DNA of 64,000 nucleotides from Pelodera strongyloides (Eukaryota > Nematoda > Chromadorea > Rhabditida > Rhabditidae). The stretch covers positions 248,001-312,000 of the forward strand of contig JAANDG010000102.1 in NCBI GenBank assembly GCA_036852015.1, given 5' to 3'. Within the stretch, counting starts at the first letter, position 1, and each line of letters opens with the position of its first letter. Shown here in pieces: positions 51,157 through 62,070 of this stretch. The translations under genes were made by a program, and so were the position numbers. The notes beneath the pieces are model-generated. The model made no database searches, was not told where the DNA came from, and saw nothing but the letters and a program-made list of their open reading frames with translations.

Positions 51157-53778
51157 TTAGGCGCTCTCATTGAGCAGCTGTGTGATGAATGGCTGAACAA
51201 CGTCTCCGTGACTCCAGGCTGTGGGGTGGAAACGGAAACGGGGCTTGCCCTGCAAAATAATTTATTAATTATTTTCCCATACGCAATTTGTACCAGCTGT
51301 TGTTCGTGAGGGAAAACTAACCCTTTTCAACATCTGCTTGGATCATAGAACGCCGGTTACGTTACAATATGCTTTTCGATTTGATCACGCCTACTGACCT
51401 GTCTGTCGATGAGGAATTTTTCAAAGTTCCATGTGATGTCATTGGGGCGGACGGGATTGTACATCAGCTCTTCAGTCTTACCGATCTTGTCAACAGTCTG
51501 AGGGCAGTTATCCTAAAATTAAATTGTTTAGCATCGTTCAACTAGAAGGAAAGATTTCAAACCGACACCTGCTTTTACTTTGCTTCTCAATTGCACAAAA
51601 GTTAAGCACAAATATCGCCAGAAGATCAACTCCCAGTTAGTTCAATCTATTAAAGTGTCGACTATCATACAACATGTTTGCACTCGGTCTGTTTAGTGCA
51701 TTGTGTGTATAGTATGTTTGTCAATGATCTTGTGACTTGCACACAAAAGGGCCTATTGGAGTAAGTTAAACAGGCATTTGTATCAATTGCGAGAGAAAAA
51801 GAACTGAGGTAATGCCGGTCGCCTCTAAGCTTTCCTACATTTTGACAAACAACTTTTTTTTTTGGTGATCAGCTAAAAGTCAAGTGCTGTGCATCCCTAT
51901 CAACACTTTTACTGTCGCTGATTTTCATTTATTAACAAATTTATGAGAATCAACTAAAAAGAGTCCAAAAAAGATCACGGTTCCAACAAATTCTAGAGTT
52001 GCGCGTTTTCTATCTGCAAACTTTTATCTGTTTTCTTAATTCTTCGCCAGCGGTTCTTCGTAAAACACATTAAAGAAGATACAATTTGTGTTCGGTTGGA
52101 CCAGCAAATATCTGCTTGGTGTTGGTTTTACTCGCATGTTTTGCGTTCGTTAGATTTTAATCGGTCTTCCCGCTGCAAATTAGAGATTGATCCGATATTC
52201 TCATACCTTAAGGAATTCGTAGATCGGGTGATGGTTCTCTCCGTTCACATCAATCTTTCCATAGATGTGCAGGTTCTTATGAGGGAACCATCCATTTCCA
52301 GGCCTCACCTTGGTGACCCCATTCAGGAGTTCGTGATTCTCAGCAGGCTCCTGAAATAAGAGGCCTCAGACTATATAGTTGCCTCTCAATCACTAGACTA
52401 TCTTTGCGCGAATCTGATCCACAATTTACATAGACGATACTATCGGTTTCAGTCTGCAGCACTGTTTTTTTTTTCGGGTATTATCCTTTGTTGCATGGGA
52501 AAGTTAGATCTTTGGCCACTTTAGATCTCTATCGTCCTACTTAAAAACCACAAATGTGCTTCCAGTTTCTGAAAGCGATATCAACATCCCTCATCATCTC
52601 GAACTGTCAATGTGTTTATCATCTACAATTCTCAAGGTGCAATTCGCAAGTCAATAATTGGCTCCATTTTGTTGTCAACAAATTTACACTGGCGCACGTA
52701 AATTTTCTTGTTATCACCCAAATACAATAGGACAAAGTTGAAACCCTTTCCGAGAAAAGCAATTTCAAAACTCTTTTTTTTTTCTTAATGTTGAAAACTG
52801 GTTTTGGAATGTTGGCGTGACATTTTCGCTATTGTAATGGGGTTGTTGGTTGTCAAACTGTGAGTTATACATGTTCTGAAATTGATTCCTTTCCGGGAGA
52901 AGGGGGAGAAGGGTTATTCAATAGAAAATATAATAAATTCAAAAACAAACCTGAAGGTAGAATTGATTGCATGGGAAGGCAAGAATTGTGAAACCTCCGT
53001 TGATGTTCTTCTCAATGAGGGGATTGAAGTCGGTATACTGTTGTGTATAAGCTGAAATATGGCATTGCATTAAAACAAATCCTCGTATTTTCCTGGAATG
53101 CAGGAAATTTTGTGTTTGAAGATAAAATGCTTTCTTTATACGTTGCTATATTCGGGTATTGCATTCAAAGTAGAACCCACATAATTCGCTTTCCACTTTT
53201 GAATAATCTTGTATGGAAAGGTAAACTAACTCACCGCAGAAAGTTGCGACGTTGACGATCAGAAGCACCTGGCCTTTGTACTGTTCCAAATCAGTGTATT
53301 GGCCTTGAAGTGTCTCCATCTAAGTTACATTGAGCGATATTTAGCAATGTAAACGGCTTTGCATACTGCATGATATGTCTATTGGTGAAACAAAATAAGA
53401 ATATATGAGTGATATTTAGCAATGTAAACGGCTTTGCACACTGCATGATATGACTATTGGTGAAACAAAATGAGAATGTATGATTATATTTAATTTAAGG
53501 AGTCATTTGTTTGGGGGTTTATATTCACCTGGAAATCATAGATGCTTTGGTTGACATCCCTGCATTGGGTCCATCGTGTGGTCTCATCAATCATAGCTGG
53601 GCCTGAAAAAAGGATTGAGTCTCCTAAGATCTGAAATGAAAATAGTATTGAGTCTCCTAAGATCTGAAAACTTTCTAAACGTGAACAATGAAATCGAGCT
53701 TATCCCAAATTTATTCTTACCCGGTGTTGCATGGGCGCAGAATAGAATTGCGGCTGTGAATGCCAATGTATAGATCAT
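51157..53778 (-). CDS. Secreted glutathione peroxidase, cysteine form
   Basis: Reduces peroxides outside the cell or in the secretory pathway. Exons in coding order: 53778-53721, 53602-53529, 53319-53235, 53051-52951, 52350-52207, 51512-51399, 51249-51157; 222 aa, in phase. N-terminal [17 protein letters not shown] is a signal peptide. Family signatures: VNVATFCAYTQQY with Cys72 in the place of selenocysteine, LAFPCNQF (Gln102 region), [15 protein letters not shown] and [10 protein letters not shown] (Trp182, Asn183). The catalytic tetrad Cys/Gln/Trp/Asn is therefore present. The length and signal peptide match secreted parasitic-nematode peroxidases. The start has no acceptor just upstream but a TATA box at a suitable distance, suggesting direct transcription rather than trans-splicing near the ATG. 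Confidence 0.93.
53331..53480. repeat. 75-bp tandem duplication in a peroxidase intron
   Basis: The unit beginning TGAGCGATATTTAGCAATGT (53331) recurs at 53406 with about five changes. It lies in the intron between the second and third coding exons. Confidence 0.9.
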
Positions 53779-54846
53779 GTTGACTGATTGAATGTTACCT
53801 GAGTCTCGTATTCCCTTTATATACAGTCAAGACTGGGGGAGGGAGGGTGAGAAAGAGAGATGACAGACAACAAGGGGACCCGCCTACAAAACCTTCTGTA
53901 CACAGTAATGCGAAGAAAACGTGCAACCCAAAATGACGAGCATGTAATTTGAGAGAGTGAAAAGAAATTATGAAACAATTGCCCACTTCGATGGTTGCCA
54001 GCGGGTGTCACAATGATATTAGTATACAGTACCCTCATAATTATCTACATATGTTCGATCTGTTTCATATTTCCATAGGAATGTACTAGATAACATGAGG
54101 CAATGAGGCAACGCAATTTTTAGTGATACCCAAGAATGGACTCTCAGTTTGAAAACATGCCGTTTTTTCACAGAGTGAAGTGACCTTTCCAGGTAGAGTC
54201 ACTTGATTATTTGAAATTCCACTGGATGTGTGTTTTTGTTTTGTTTTTTTCGAGTACAGTATACAGTAACAAACAAAAAGGGCAGTAACAAACAAAACGG
54301 GCAGCAACAAACAGCCTATTATGCATTTCTGAGGCTAAGATAATTTATTTATTAAGTTGTATACGTTGTTTCTACATGCTTTCTGTTATAAAGTTATTAC
54401 TGCATGTTTCATGACTGTTAATGCTAAGAATCAAACTAACGAATTAACAGCCTTTCTTCCCACCCACAAAAGTATCGGTCATTTCTTGTCCTTGCCAGTA
54501 AACTCTTTGTCTGCCTATTTGTTGTATTGAGTGCAAATGTTGAAGCCCGCGTTTCAAAAGGGACAAATACTTTTCTCACAATTTCTCTCCCTTAGGGGGT
54601 ACGCGTTTGTTCTTTTGAGATCTGCAGGATAGTTTGTATGCACAATGACCTTTACTCTCGCACTCGTCAAGTAGAATAGCATTATTAAGTCAATGTCCTT
54701 CTCTATATACCTTGTGACTATTGTGTATGTCGTCTTTGTACACCAAAAAAATTAAATAACCATTCGAATTTTTGACATAGTATTCTCGTATCCCTGTTTC
54801 CAAAGGTTTTCGCTGAAATGAGGTTGTTTGCCACCTATGTAACCCT
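53779..54846. other. Divergent promoter region, no gene seen
   Basis: Separates the minus-strand peroxidase from the plus-strand peptide candidate. It contains a three-copy CAGTAACAAACAAAA(A/C)GGG-type repeat at 54264-54315. No exon was recognised. Confidence 0.5.
53815..53823 (-). promoter_or_regulatory. TATA box, glutathione peroxidase
   Basis: The minus strand reads TATATAAAG about 37-45 bases upstream of the start codon, leaving room for a short 5' UTR. Confidence 0.6.
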
Positions 54847-55026
54847 ATCAAATTAAACTGTATCAGCATCCTTGGAGAAAACATATTTGTGCTTAGTATC
54901 AGTGCATTTATCATCCTACAACCTTTAATCCTTGGTAACAAATTAAACTGTATCAGCATCCTTGGAGAAAACATGTTTGTTCTTAGTATCAGTGCATTTA
55001 TTATCCTACAACTTTTGATCCTAGGT
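54847..55026. repeat. 90-bp tandem duplication carrying a signal-peptide exon
   Basis: Two direct copies with a 90-bp period (AAATTAAACTG at 54850 and 54940) differ at only a few positions. Each copy contains 5' flank, signal-peptide coding sequence and donor region. The downstream copy has ATG (54973) and GTAAGT. The upstream copy has ATA in place of ATG and GTAACA in place of GTAAGT. Confidence 0.9.
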
Positions 55027-56683
55027 AAGTTAAGTGATACAATTTATTTGTTCTAATCCAACTGGTCAACTCAACCGAATGAAGCGACCAGTGAACCTGA
55101 TCTCAAAAGCAAACACAATACTAGAAATACCTAGTCCTGCAGTTTATGTGGGAGTAGTCGTTCAGTGGTTCCAAACTTGTAACAACAAGCGAACAGATGT
55201 TTGCTTTTCCACTCAATTCTAGACTTCTAAAATTCTTCTAAAATCGGTTTTCGCCCCTGCCCGCCTTTGACCATTCAATTGGAAATAAAAGAACAAATAC
55301 ACAAACACAGTACCGCGTCCCTCTAAAACTATGCGGGGTCCAAACACTACAGATGTCATTTTTGAACTTTCAGAGATCGTCTCCGTATGTCCTAGCACCC
55401 ACGGAAACGAGTCAGATCTGTGAAGTCACAATACGAAATATGCTGCCCTAACCCTTAGTTTGCCGTTATCGCCCTATCAACAGAACTTTACTCAATGCTT
55501 CGGTTCTCATTGTCTGTTTGCAATATGGTTCGCATTCGCCCGTTTGACCGAAGACCACACATTTTTCATACAAAGTGAACAAAAGCAGTCGAAGACGGCC
55601 GGTTGAGATAATACGGCGCGCATTTCATAAACAACTTTCTCTGTCCGAGCACACACATTCTATAAACTTTTGTGTTTTCTTAAACATGCTTGTACTTGTA
55701 CACACACACACTTGTATACTGGAGATCTTTCCAAAGCGCCCATTCCTTGCACAAAAATATGCCTTCCCCCAAAAATATTTACACGTATGTAAACTAAGCT
55801 GCACACCAAAATACCCAGTTTTCCTCACTTCAGAAAACACTCTAGGGAGTGCTTACATAATCGAAACGTCTGGTTCAATGTCGCTTAGTGCACCGGTCAA
55901 TTGACATTTTCTTTGGCAATATTTTGTGAACTTGTTTTGTTCAAGAAGTTTTGAAAGCAGGTTGAAAACAAGAAAACAAGGCGATGCTTTCTATACAATG
56001 CAACTAAACATCAAATAGAGAACATAAAATCATAAGACATGCGAAATGTTCTCGTTGTTGACCCAACGGTTTTAGGGAAGTATGGAGGAAACAGCGAAAC
56101 AACAAACAACTTTGCCATACATTTTCCCCTTCCCTTTAGATATTTTTTGGCGCGCTTCATTACTGCATTTTATTTTGCAGAGTTCATGGGAATGTCTAGT
56201 ATCCCAGGATATCGTTACAGGAATCTTAGCACTATTTGAACTGGGTTCTCTTTCTCAGTCAACTATCCTTATTTCCTCGGCTCGATAATAACTGGTCCCA
56301 AATGATGTCTTCTCGTTGCAGAACAATGTCTGTACAAACAGAAAGCACATGTAACTTGGCACCTTCTGGCACAGTAGCAAACTTTCTTGTTAAACCATAG
56401 AGAACGACTGCACTTTGATATAGCATCTAACCGTCTAACATTAGTTATATGGTAGTGATACTTTTGAAAGGAAACTGCAATGTATGGGTGCTATCGGTTG
56501 TATATAAGAAAATGACACTGGAACACGTACAATCTTAAGTACCTGGGATGATCAGTTGCACATACAGATTACGAAGGCGAGAGAACTGTTCACGGTGGCA
56601 CGAGCAAGCGTGGCTTCCATACTGCTTGGAAGAATTTATGGCAAGACTGTGAAAAGAAGGGATATATCTGCCCCATCAATTGA
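54973..56683 (+). CDS. Candidate small secreted two-cysteine peptide
   Basis: Exon 1 (54973-55024) encodes MFVLSISAFIILQLLIL, a strong signal peptide, and ends in phase 1 at GTAAGT. Exon 2 (56568-56683) follows CATACAG and reads in matching phase to a TGA at 56681-56683. The product would be 55 aa with a mature part of about 37 residues: basic and Thr/Gly-rich first (ERTVHGGTSKRGFH), then WKNLWQDCEKKGYICPIN. The two cysteines are six residues apart and could form one disulfide. There is no recognised family. The intron is 1.5 kb, so the pairing of exons is an inference; phase and splice sites agree. Function is unknown (a secreted host- or microbe-facing peptide or a neuropeptide-like product are guesses). 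Confidence 0.45.
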
Positions 56684-59032
56684 TGTCATAAATCGAAATT
56701 TGCCCGGATTTGTACTTGTTTTTGCACAAAAATTTTCGACTGACTTTCCTATTATTCCAATTTGTCTGAGGTCAAGAGCGCCGGTTTTCTGAAAGGTGTT
56801 TTCGTTCAAAATTACTACTTAAAATATACAAGTGGCTAAAATAAAAAGTTGTCAATTGTAACTGAAGGATGTTGTTTTCTTTTCGGATTGGTTGTCGGTT
56901 CAACTCGATCCAATTAACTCTCACGAGAAGAACCGATTAGGAAACCAGAGAGTTGCATGAACTCTTCTGTTTATTCACTGAGATGTTTTTGGGTATTCTG
57001 TGGATGATCAACTGGGGATGGGGAACATCACAGGACATATTCACCACACAATTCCCCATGGGGAATTCCCTGTATCCTTCTCTGCGTCTCTCACATTAGA
57101 ATGCTATTTTCTGTCCCCAGGGACTATTTCCTCGAGGGAATCGGAGTGGTTAGTATGGCCTCTGATCTCACTGCCAACACGGGCTTCGTGGGTCGATTCA
57201 CCTATCTGCTATGACGGATACTGCTTGACACTCAACACCTTCTCCAATCGAACAAAGGTTATAACAAGCTTGACCAGTACCAGACTGAAGAACAGTCAAT
57301 TCATGGCGCGGAACTCCTAACCGCATTCAATTAGTTGATTTACCAAGCTAATACATTTAGTTGAATGTTATACGTGAAGATCGCCATCACTAGCAAAGTT
57401 ATCTGCCTTAGATCACTTTTCTTTATTATTCAATGAATTATTTTAAAATGAACTGCTGTAGCACATTGTTGTTTATTGAAGTGTGTCCAAATAAGCAGCT
57501 AGTATTTACTATTTTCGTACGACAACAAATATGTGTCGTATCAATTATTCAAAGATGTGGAATGTGAAGAAAACTTTCAAATTATTAGAAGCAGTTGTAA
57601 ACATTTGTCGAAATCATGGTTAATATATACACTTACACGTTTTGCTAGGGAATTTCGTCCAGGATATGATTATTATACTCTGATCAATTTGTCCATTGTT
57701 TCTCAATAGAAAAGCTGAGAAGACAATAAAAAGTGATAGAGAAAGTGCCACCAACAATTTCTATTTATTCAATATAGCTCTTCTGTGATATGAAAGAAAG
57801 GAATCGAAGTCTATCTGATGACCAACTAATGCAAACAGTATCTTTTGTCATTGGTTTAGTAGTCTGACAAGATATACAGAACAATCAACTAATGACCGCG
57901 CGAGTTGCCCAAAACTTAAAGCGAATACCGGTCGGTTTTCGAACCACTTCAAGTACACCAATATTCCCATGCAGCTTGTGCAAATGAACATAAATTAGAA
58001 TAAAAAATAGAGCTAGATTCGAACAAATTTGCATAGATACGCAAAAGTGCAGTTGTATACGATGCCACGATGCGTTTTAAAAACCGACCGGTATTTCGCT
58101 TTATAGTGAGGGGGGACCGCTTTCAATTGCTAGATACATGTTTATGTTCGTACAAAAACCGTGGAGAAAATCATTGATATGAATAAAAGAATTAAGTTAG
58201 AATCTACCATATGGATTAGTTAATCATTTCAGTAAAGAAATTCGTTCCAAAAAATATTGTTTTCCCGAGTATTTTGAAATTAGTGCCCATTTTTTAATGA
58301 ATTATTGAACCAATTAGCGTAAGTGTTACGGTATGTCGTGAAATCGTACGTTCGTTTCTGCGTTCTATCTTTCAAAACGAGGCTGACCAACTAAGGAGTA
58401 GAACCGGGATTAGGAACAATTGTCTCTACTTATTAAGCTGACATACTGTCCGTACACAGAAGCGTGATATCTTAATCGTTCTAAGTCAAAACTATGTTCA
58501 CAGCAACGAAGGATCGTGTACGATGTTCATCACATGGCATTTTCTGGTTTACAAATCTTGTGTAATAATTTACACACTTCTTTGAACCTTTTTCCCCTCC
58601 AAGACCAAGATTATATAAGAACGACGAAACACGTGATCAAAATTGGGCACAACTACTCAGTGAATTAAAAAAAAGTGTTTAATCACTAACTAGAACTTAC
58701 AAACATGCATGCATATGTGCAGTATGGGTCTTTCAGATATATTAGTGGTCGTTAGCTTGTGAATACTGGTTTGTTTGTTTAACGCTTTGGTAAATATTAT
58801 TTCTACGCGTCATTTATGCATGATTGATATGGTTGTTCATTAGATATATCCGGGATCAATCCTTCCCTTGTGCTTTTCTCGAACAGAACCTGTTTCCAGG
58901 CAGTTCTTTAACAATGAAATCTCCCACAAAATTCCCCTTGTGTCAAAAGAACATATCCCATCTCCGCCCTTTGTGGTCCGCTTATTTGGGCAGACTTCCT
59001 CAGGCACCCACTGTGTCATTTCTTTCTCCAAC
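56684..59032. other. Intergenic region with an inverted-repeat element
   Basis: Contains copy 2 of the short inverted-repeat element (57916-58104). The ORF at 57000-57320 and its flanking GC-richer sequence (palindromic TTCCCCATGGGGAATT near 57051) have no family resemblance. The right end should hold the saposin promoter. Confidence 0.5.
57916..58104. mobile_element. Short inverted-repeat element, copy 2
   Basis: Left end TTAAAGCGAATACCGGTCGG (57916), right end CCGACCGGTATTTCGCTTTA (to 58103). It matches the 18615 copy in both ends and in the internal words ATACGATGCCA and CACGATGCG. Non-coding, 189 bp. Confidence 0.75.
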
Positions 59033-60057
59033 ATGAAGGCCTTCATAGTTTGTAAGTCGTTTTCTTACATATACCAGTACAATATATTTTGTTTGATGCA
59101 TATATATCTTACATTCATTCAGGTTTCGGAATCCTTACTGCCGCGACTGCTTTGTCTATTGAAAAGATCGAACAGAAACCCAAGGATGGGTATGGAATCA
59201 AGAAAATGGAGAAACCTCTACACATGAAGGTCGATCAGAGTGATGAGGTACGTGTGAAAAAAAAATTAAAATATCTTCAAAATATTTGGTTATTTTGTAT
59301 TATACGATTCCTTGGTTGGACATTTTTGACACCGAAGCTAAATTCAGCATAAGGAAGGAAAAGTAATTTGAGCCAGCAGAAACCTTACGGCACTCATTCA
59401 CAACGTGAATTCTGAAACGGGACGAAAAGACTTAAATTGCTCCTTAACTGAATCGGTCTCAATTTGTGATTCTCAGGAGTCGCTGTTGAAGAATAAGGAC
59501 ATCACAGGACTGAAGAAAATACAGAAGCCCGATTCTGCGAGAGTTGATGCCGAGAAGGACGCTGTTGTTTTGGTCCGTTTCTTTTGAGAAGATATTGACT
59601 AGCGTATGGAGTATCATGTACTAAATATTGTGAATGAAAGTGGTGACATGACACACAAACAAAGTGTTATTTCTGAAAATGATTCATTGCAGGATATCCT
59701 TGAGCAAGATACTGACAATGGTTACACTTGTCCTCTCTGTCAACAGGTCTTCGCGGCCGTCGAAGTTTATATCAAGGGACATGAGGTATTTTCGGTTTCT
59801 GTATTTGTATGGTTACGATGGCTTCAGGATCAACTGTGCAGGTGCCGTAATACCACAATTTCTCATATTTAATTCGTTTACCTTAGGCGTCAATTCCTGA
59901 TGTTCTGGAACAAGTGTGCAACAATCTTTTCTCTGGTCACTCATCCGCATTGATGGTCTGCGAGACTATTGTGAAGACCCAGCTGAAGACTATCATTGAT
60001 TATATCGAGAAGGGAGCTGACCCTCAGACTGCTTGCGCCTCTCTTGGACTATGTTAA
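59033..60057 (+). CDS. Saposin-like preproprotein (SapB domain)
   Basis: Exons: 59033-59051, 59123-59247, 59477-59572, 59693-59785, 59887-60057; 167 aa, in phase. MKAFIVCFGILTAATALS is a signal peptide split by the first intron. Residues about 19-85 form a lysine-rich propeptide with two related segments (GIKKMEKP and GLKKIQKP, each followed by a VD). A C-terminal saposin B domain has the six-cysteine pattern: Cys93, Cys96 (CPLC), Cys122, Cys136, Cys161, Cys167, with the last Cys being the final residue. Such proteins bind or disrupt lipid membranes; in nematodes they act as gut antimicrobial or lysosomal proteins. Spacing is normal for the family. Membrane-active versus lipid-transfer function cannot be told from sequence. 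Confidence 0.9.
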
Positions 60058-60084
60058 TGAAACTCGACGTGCTTGTGCAATTAT

Positions 60085-60090
60085 AATAAA
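60085..60090 (+). promoter_or_regulatory. Polyadenylation signal, saposin-like gene
   Basis: AATAAA 28 bases after the stop codon, giving a very short 3' UTR. Confidence 0.6.
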
Positions 60091-60129
60091 CATTTCGAAT
60101 CTTATCATGTTTGGTGAAGGAGTACCTAT

Positions 60130-61001
60130 TTAAAGGGACGGGCCCCGTCAAAATAAACATAAAATAAAAATATGATTTTGTAATTTGCATAAAGGGGGGA
60201 TTATTATGATAGATGCACACTAAATTTCGGCTAGACTTTATCCCGCTGAAATTTGTCAGTGTCGATGATCGGAGAACCATACCGTAGACGAACAGCAGTT
60301 GCACCCTTATTTCCTTACCGCGTGTCCCGGGGGAATGGATGTATAGACATATACACAGGAAAGTGAAAACCCCGATTTCGCCCTGATCATTTTTCAAAAA
60401 ACCCCGATTTCGCCCCGATTCTTTTGAAAAACCCCGATTTTGCCCCGATTCGAAAAAAAAAAAAAAAAAAAAACGATTTCGCCCCGATCAAGTCCCTCAA
60501 ATAATCGGGCCTTGATCGGGGCGAAATCGGGGTTCTTAATTAACCGTTTACTCCGCCGAAAAATCAACATGTTTCACTCAACTGTTTTAAGTGATTTTTG
60601 GTTAGTTTCATCATGTTACCCCTGGAAAGAGTAAATACGGATGCATGATCGATTATTTTCAAAAAAATTTTTCCCCGATTTCGCCCCGATCAAAAACCCC
60701 GATTTCGCCCCGATCAAGGCCCGATTTTTTGAGGGACTTGATCGGGGCGAATCGGGGTTTTTGGTTTCCCATGTACTCTCCTGGGACACAGCAAGAGCCA
60801 GATACCCTCGGGACATACAGTAAAGAAATAAGGGTGCAATTGTTCTTCTACGGTATGGTTCTCGGATTATCGACACCGAAAAATTTCAGCGGGGGTAAAG
60901 TCTAGCCGAAATTTAGTGTACATATATAATAATAAATCCCATTTAAACAAATGATAAACCATGCTAATTATAGGTTTATTTTGATGGGCCCGTCCCTTTA
61001 A
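60130..61001. mobile_element. TTAA-flanked long inverted-repeat element with satellite core
   Basis: TTAA at 60130-60133 is followed by AGGGACGGGCCC; the right end reads GGGCCCGTCCCT then TTAA (60998-61001). The arms stay complementary for roughly 200 bp: AAATTTCGGCTAGACTTTA, ACCATACCGTAGA and TGCACCCTTATTTC on the left all recur inverted on the right. The centre has many copies of CCCCGATTTCGCCCCGAT in both orientations (60370-60540 and 60672-60762) around an A-run. The ends and TTAA duplication resemble piggyBac-class elements; no transposase is encoded, so it is non-autonomous. Apparent ORFs (IGAKSGFL repeats) are by-products of the satellite. Confidence 0.8.
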
Positions 61002-62070
61002 CTAACTTTGAAGGAGCCGCATTCTTGTGCAAGTGATGGGAATAAATAATTTATCATTAGTTGAATTAAAATCATTAGTTTCTCTCTGTTCAATCGACAT
61101 ATACAGCATACGACTAATTGAGGTACCTTTAAAGGAAAATTAATGGTTTTCTATTTTGAATGTTTCCATTTTCCGCCCAAACAACGTTTCTTTTTAGGTA
61201 GTCGCTGTGAATACTAGTAGCTGTGGCACAATTTTTCCAGAACTGTTCTTGCTTAAATCATTGTGTTGCTCTTTATCTCTCTATCTCTATTCCTCCCAAT
61301 CTGCCTCTACCTTTTGTGCAGTCTCGGTCTTCACCATTCATTAAGCATACCTCACTGACTCCTTATCGCTTCAAATACTATCATTACGTCAGTTTTCCAC
61401 GGAGGCCCAAGCAACTTTTCACTCCTAATGTCTCTTCCACTTTTTCAGTTAATGCTTCCTAAAACGCATAGCCGAGCAAGCGAATACCTTTTATCGTTGG
61501 CAAGCGATATTTTACATCGTCCACCATTGAACACTCTGTTGGTGCCGATTATTGTGTATTTATAGACGTTTCAAAATCAAATAATGCCTTCACTAAAATC
61601 GGAAATTTCCGATTAATAACAGAACCACTTCCGTGGCTAATCAATTATTTTGACAAGACTGCTTTTGAAAAAAAAAGAAAATATATTGATTTATTACTTC
61701 TCAACCAATATCTCAGATTCAAGATAACAAAATTTGTACATCATCCTTCATAGATGTACATAATTCCAAACAAGCAGAAAAAAACACAGATATGAAGAAC
61801 ATTGCTTCTAATTCGTGCTGCTTTTGACTTCCTAGAGAAGAATTCTTGTAATTTTCAACACATTACCTTACAGGAAAGAAACCGCCCGTTTTTTTTTAGA
61901 TCACAGTAGTATATGCTGAAACAAACAAATAAATTCTTGCAGGTAAGCCTTTTTTGTTGCTAGTCTATTCTGTGCATTTCCAGTCCACAATATTGTCTTC
62001 TATGTTGAGCTAATGAGAACTTTGATCTGTTCGTTCGCTCTCTCTCCAAATTGATTGAAGTGCATTTCAG
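61002..62070. other. Region upstream of the kinase exons
   Basis: AT-rich. It probably contains one or more 5' exons of the kinase gene, which I could not place. No other gene seen. Confidence 0.4.

Noticed and set aside
54973..55024. Signal-peptide exon considered as first exon of the saposin-like gene
   Set aside because: Phase fits, but a nearer exon at 59033-59051 gives a complete signal peptide (MKAFIVCFGILTAATALS) with a 71-bp intron.
55575..55904. 109-codon ORF
   Set aside because: Includes CACACA repeat and has no motif; likely chance.
57000..57320. 106-codon ORF and alternative frames near a TTCCCCATGGGGAATT palindrome
   Set aside because: No frame combines good splice sites with recognisable protein; transthyretin-like and secreted-protein readings did not hold.
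60616..60876. ORFs with IGAKSGFL repeats
   Set aside because: Created by the CCCCGATTTCGCCCCGAT satellite; present on both strands.
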